A stretch of DNA of 7,306 bases, taken from the NCBI GenBank assembly GCA_017987055.1, contig JAGNUJ010000075.1, positions 1 through 7,306 of the forward strand, in the 5' to 3' direction. Positions 7,163 through 7,306 of this stretch are shown in pieces. Both the position numbers and the translations under genes were made by a program. The notes beneath the pieces were generated by a model. That model worked only from the letters and a program-made list of their open reading frames with translations, searched no databases and was not told the origin of the DNA. Numbering within the stretch: position 1 is the stretch's first letter; the number at the start of each line of letters is the position of its first letter. The stretch is from Giesbergeria sp. GTDB lineage: Bacteria > Pseudomonadota > Gammaproteobacteria > Burkholderiales > Burkholderiaceae_C.

Positions 7163-7306
7163 ATGCCAATTTTTGCGTTGATGCGTTTGTTCACCATCCG
7201 CTTTCGGATGCTCGGGGCGATTGCCGTGGTGCTGCTGTTGATGGGGCTGATTGGCGGCGTCGGCATGTTGGGCATGTTGCGCATCCAAGCGCTGAGCGGC
7301 GATTTC
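7163..7306 (+). CDS. Methyl-accepting chemotaxis protein, N-terminal fragment
   Basis: Only the first 48 codons are present; the gene runs off the window. The visible part has a short basic lead (MPIFALMRLFTIRFRM), then a membrane helix at about residues 17-39 and LRIQALSGDF, where the periplasmic four-helix-bundle sensor domain would begin. This FTIRFRM...GxxGxxxLxxLS opening is typical of Comamonadaceae chemoreceptors of the Tsr/Tar type. The signalling domain is outside the window, so the ligand and the family call cannot be confirmed; another membrane-anchored sensor such as a histidine kinase is possible. GAGGAAA (7149-7155) lies 7 bases before the ATG and supports this start. The gene follows copA by 127 bp in which I see no clear terminator or promoter. 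Confidence 0.72.
   Translation, partial: MPIFALMRLFTIRFRMLGAIAVVLLLMGLIGGVGMLGMLRIQALSGDF

Overview
The window looks like ordinary chromosome from a betaproteobacterium, most likely of the family Comamonadaceae. This rests on moderately high GC, the style of the proteins (AmtB, ComM, CueR, and the opening of a chemotaxis receptor), and an intergenic inverted repeat built around GCTAGC of a kind I recall from Comamonadaceae genomes. I cannot name the genus from the sequence. No phage, transposase, CRISPR array, tRNA or rRNA is visible.

Left part (1-1893): a minus-strand nitrogen operon, glnK (1378-1716) followed by amtB (7-1344), 33 bp apart. Upstream of glnK is a near-consensus sigma-54 promoter (1768-1783) and a perfect NtrC-type palindrome (1815-1831). 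The pair therefore reads as a nitrogen-limitation switch: GlnK is made with the ammonium channel AmtB and gates it.

Middle part (1894-3705): comM/yifB (plus strand, 1894-3432) encodes an AAA+ ATPase linked to branch migration in natural transformation. It converges on a small DUF465/YdcH-type gene (minus strand, 3487-3705), with a hairpin terminator between them.

Right part (3861-7035): a compact copper-resistance island. A 100-bp imperfect inverted repeat (3861-3960) abuts cueR and supplies its last three codons and stop. cueR (3950-4393) and a small copper chaperone gene, copZ-like (4413-4607), lie on the minus strand, divergent from the Cu(I)-exporting ATPase copA (4762-7035, plus). A CueR/MerR-type promoter (4724-4754) drives copA. 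Its predicted start point falls on or one base before the copA ATG, so the copA mRNA looks leaderless. The logic is: CueR senses Cu(I), CopA pumps it out, and the chaperone carries Cu(I) in the cytosol.

The window ends inside the first 48 codons of a methyl-accepting chemotaxis protein (7163 onward). I see no wholly new multigene system. The most unusual points are the leaderless arrangement of copA and the repeat element that forms the end of cueR.
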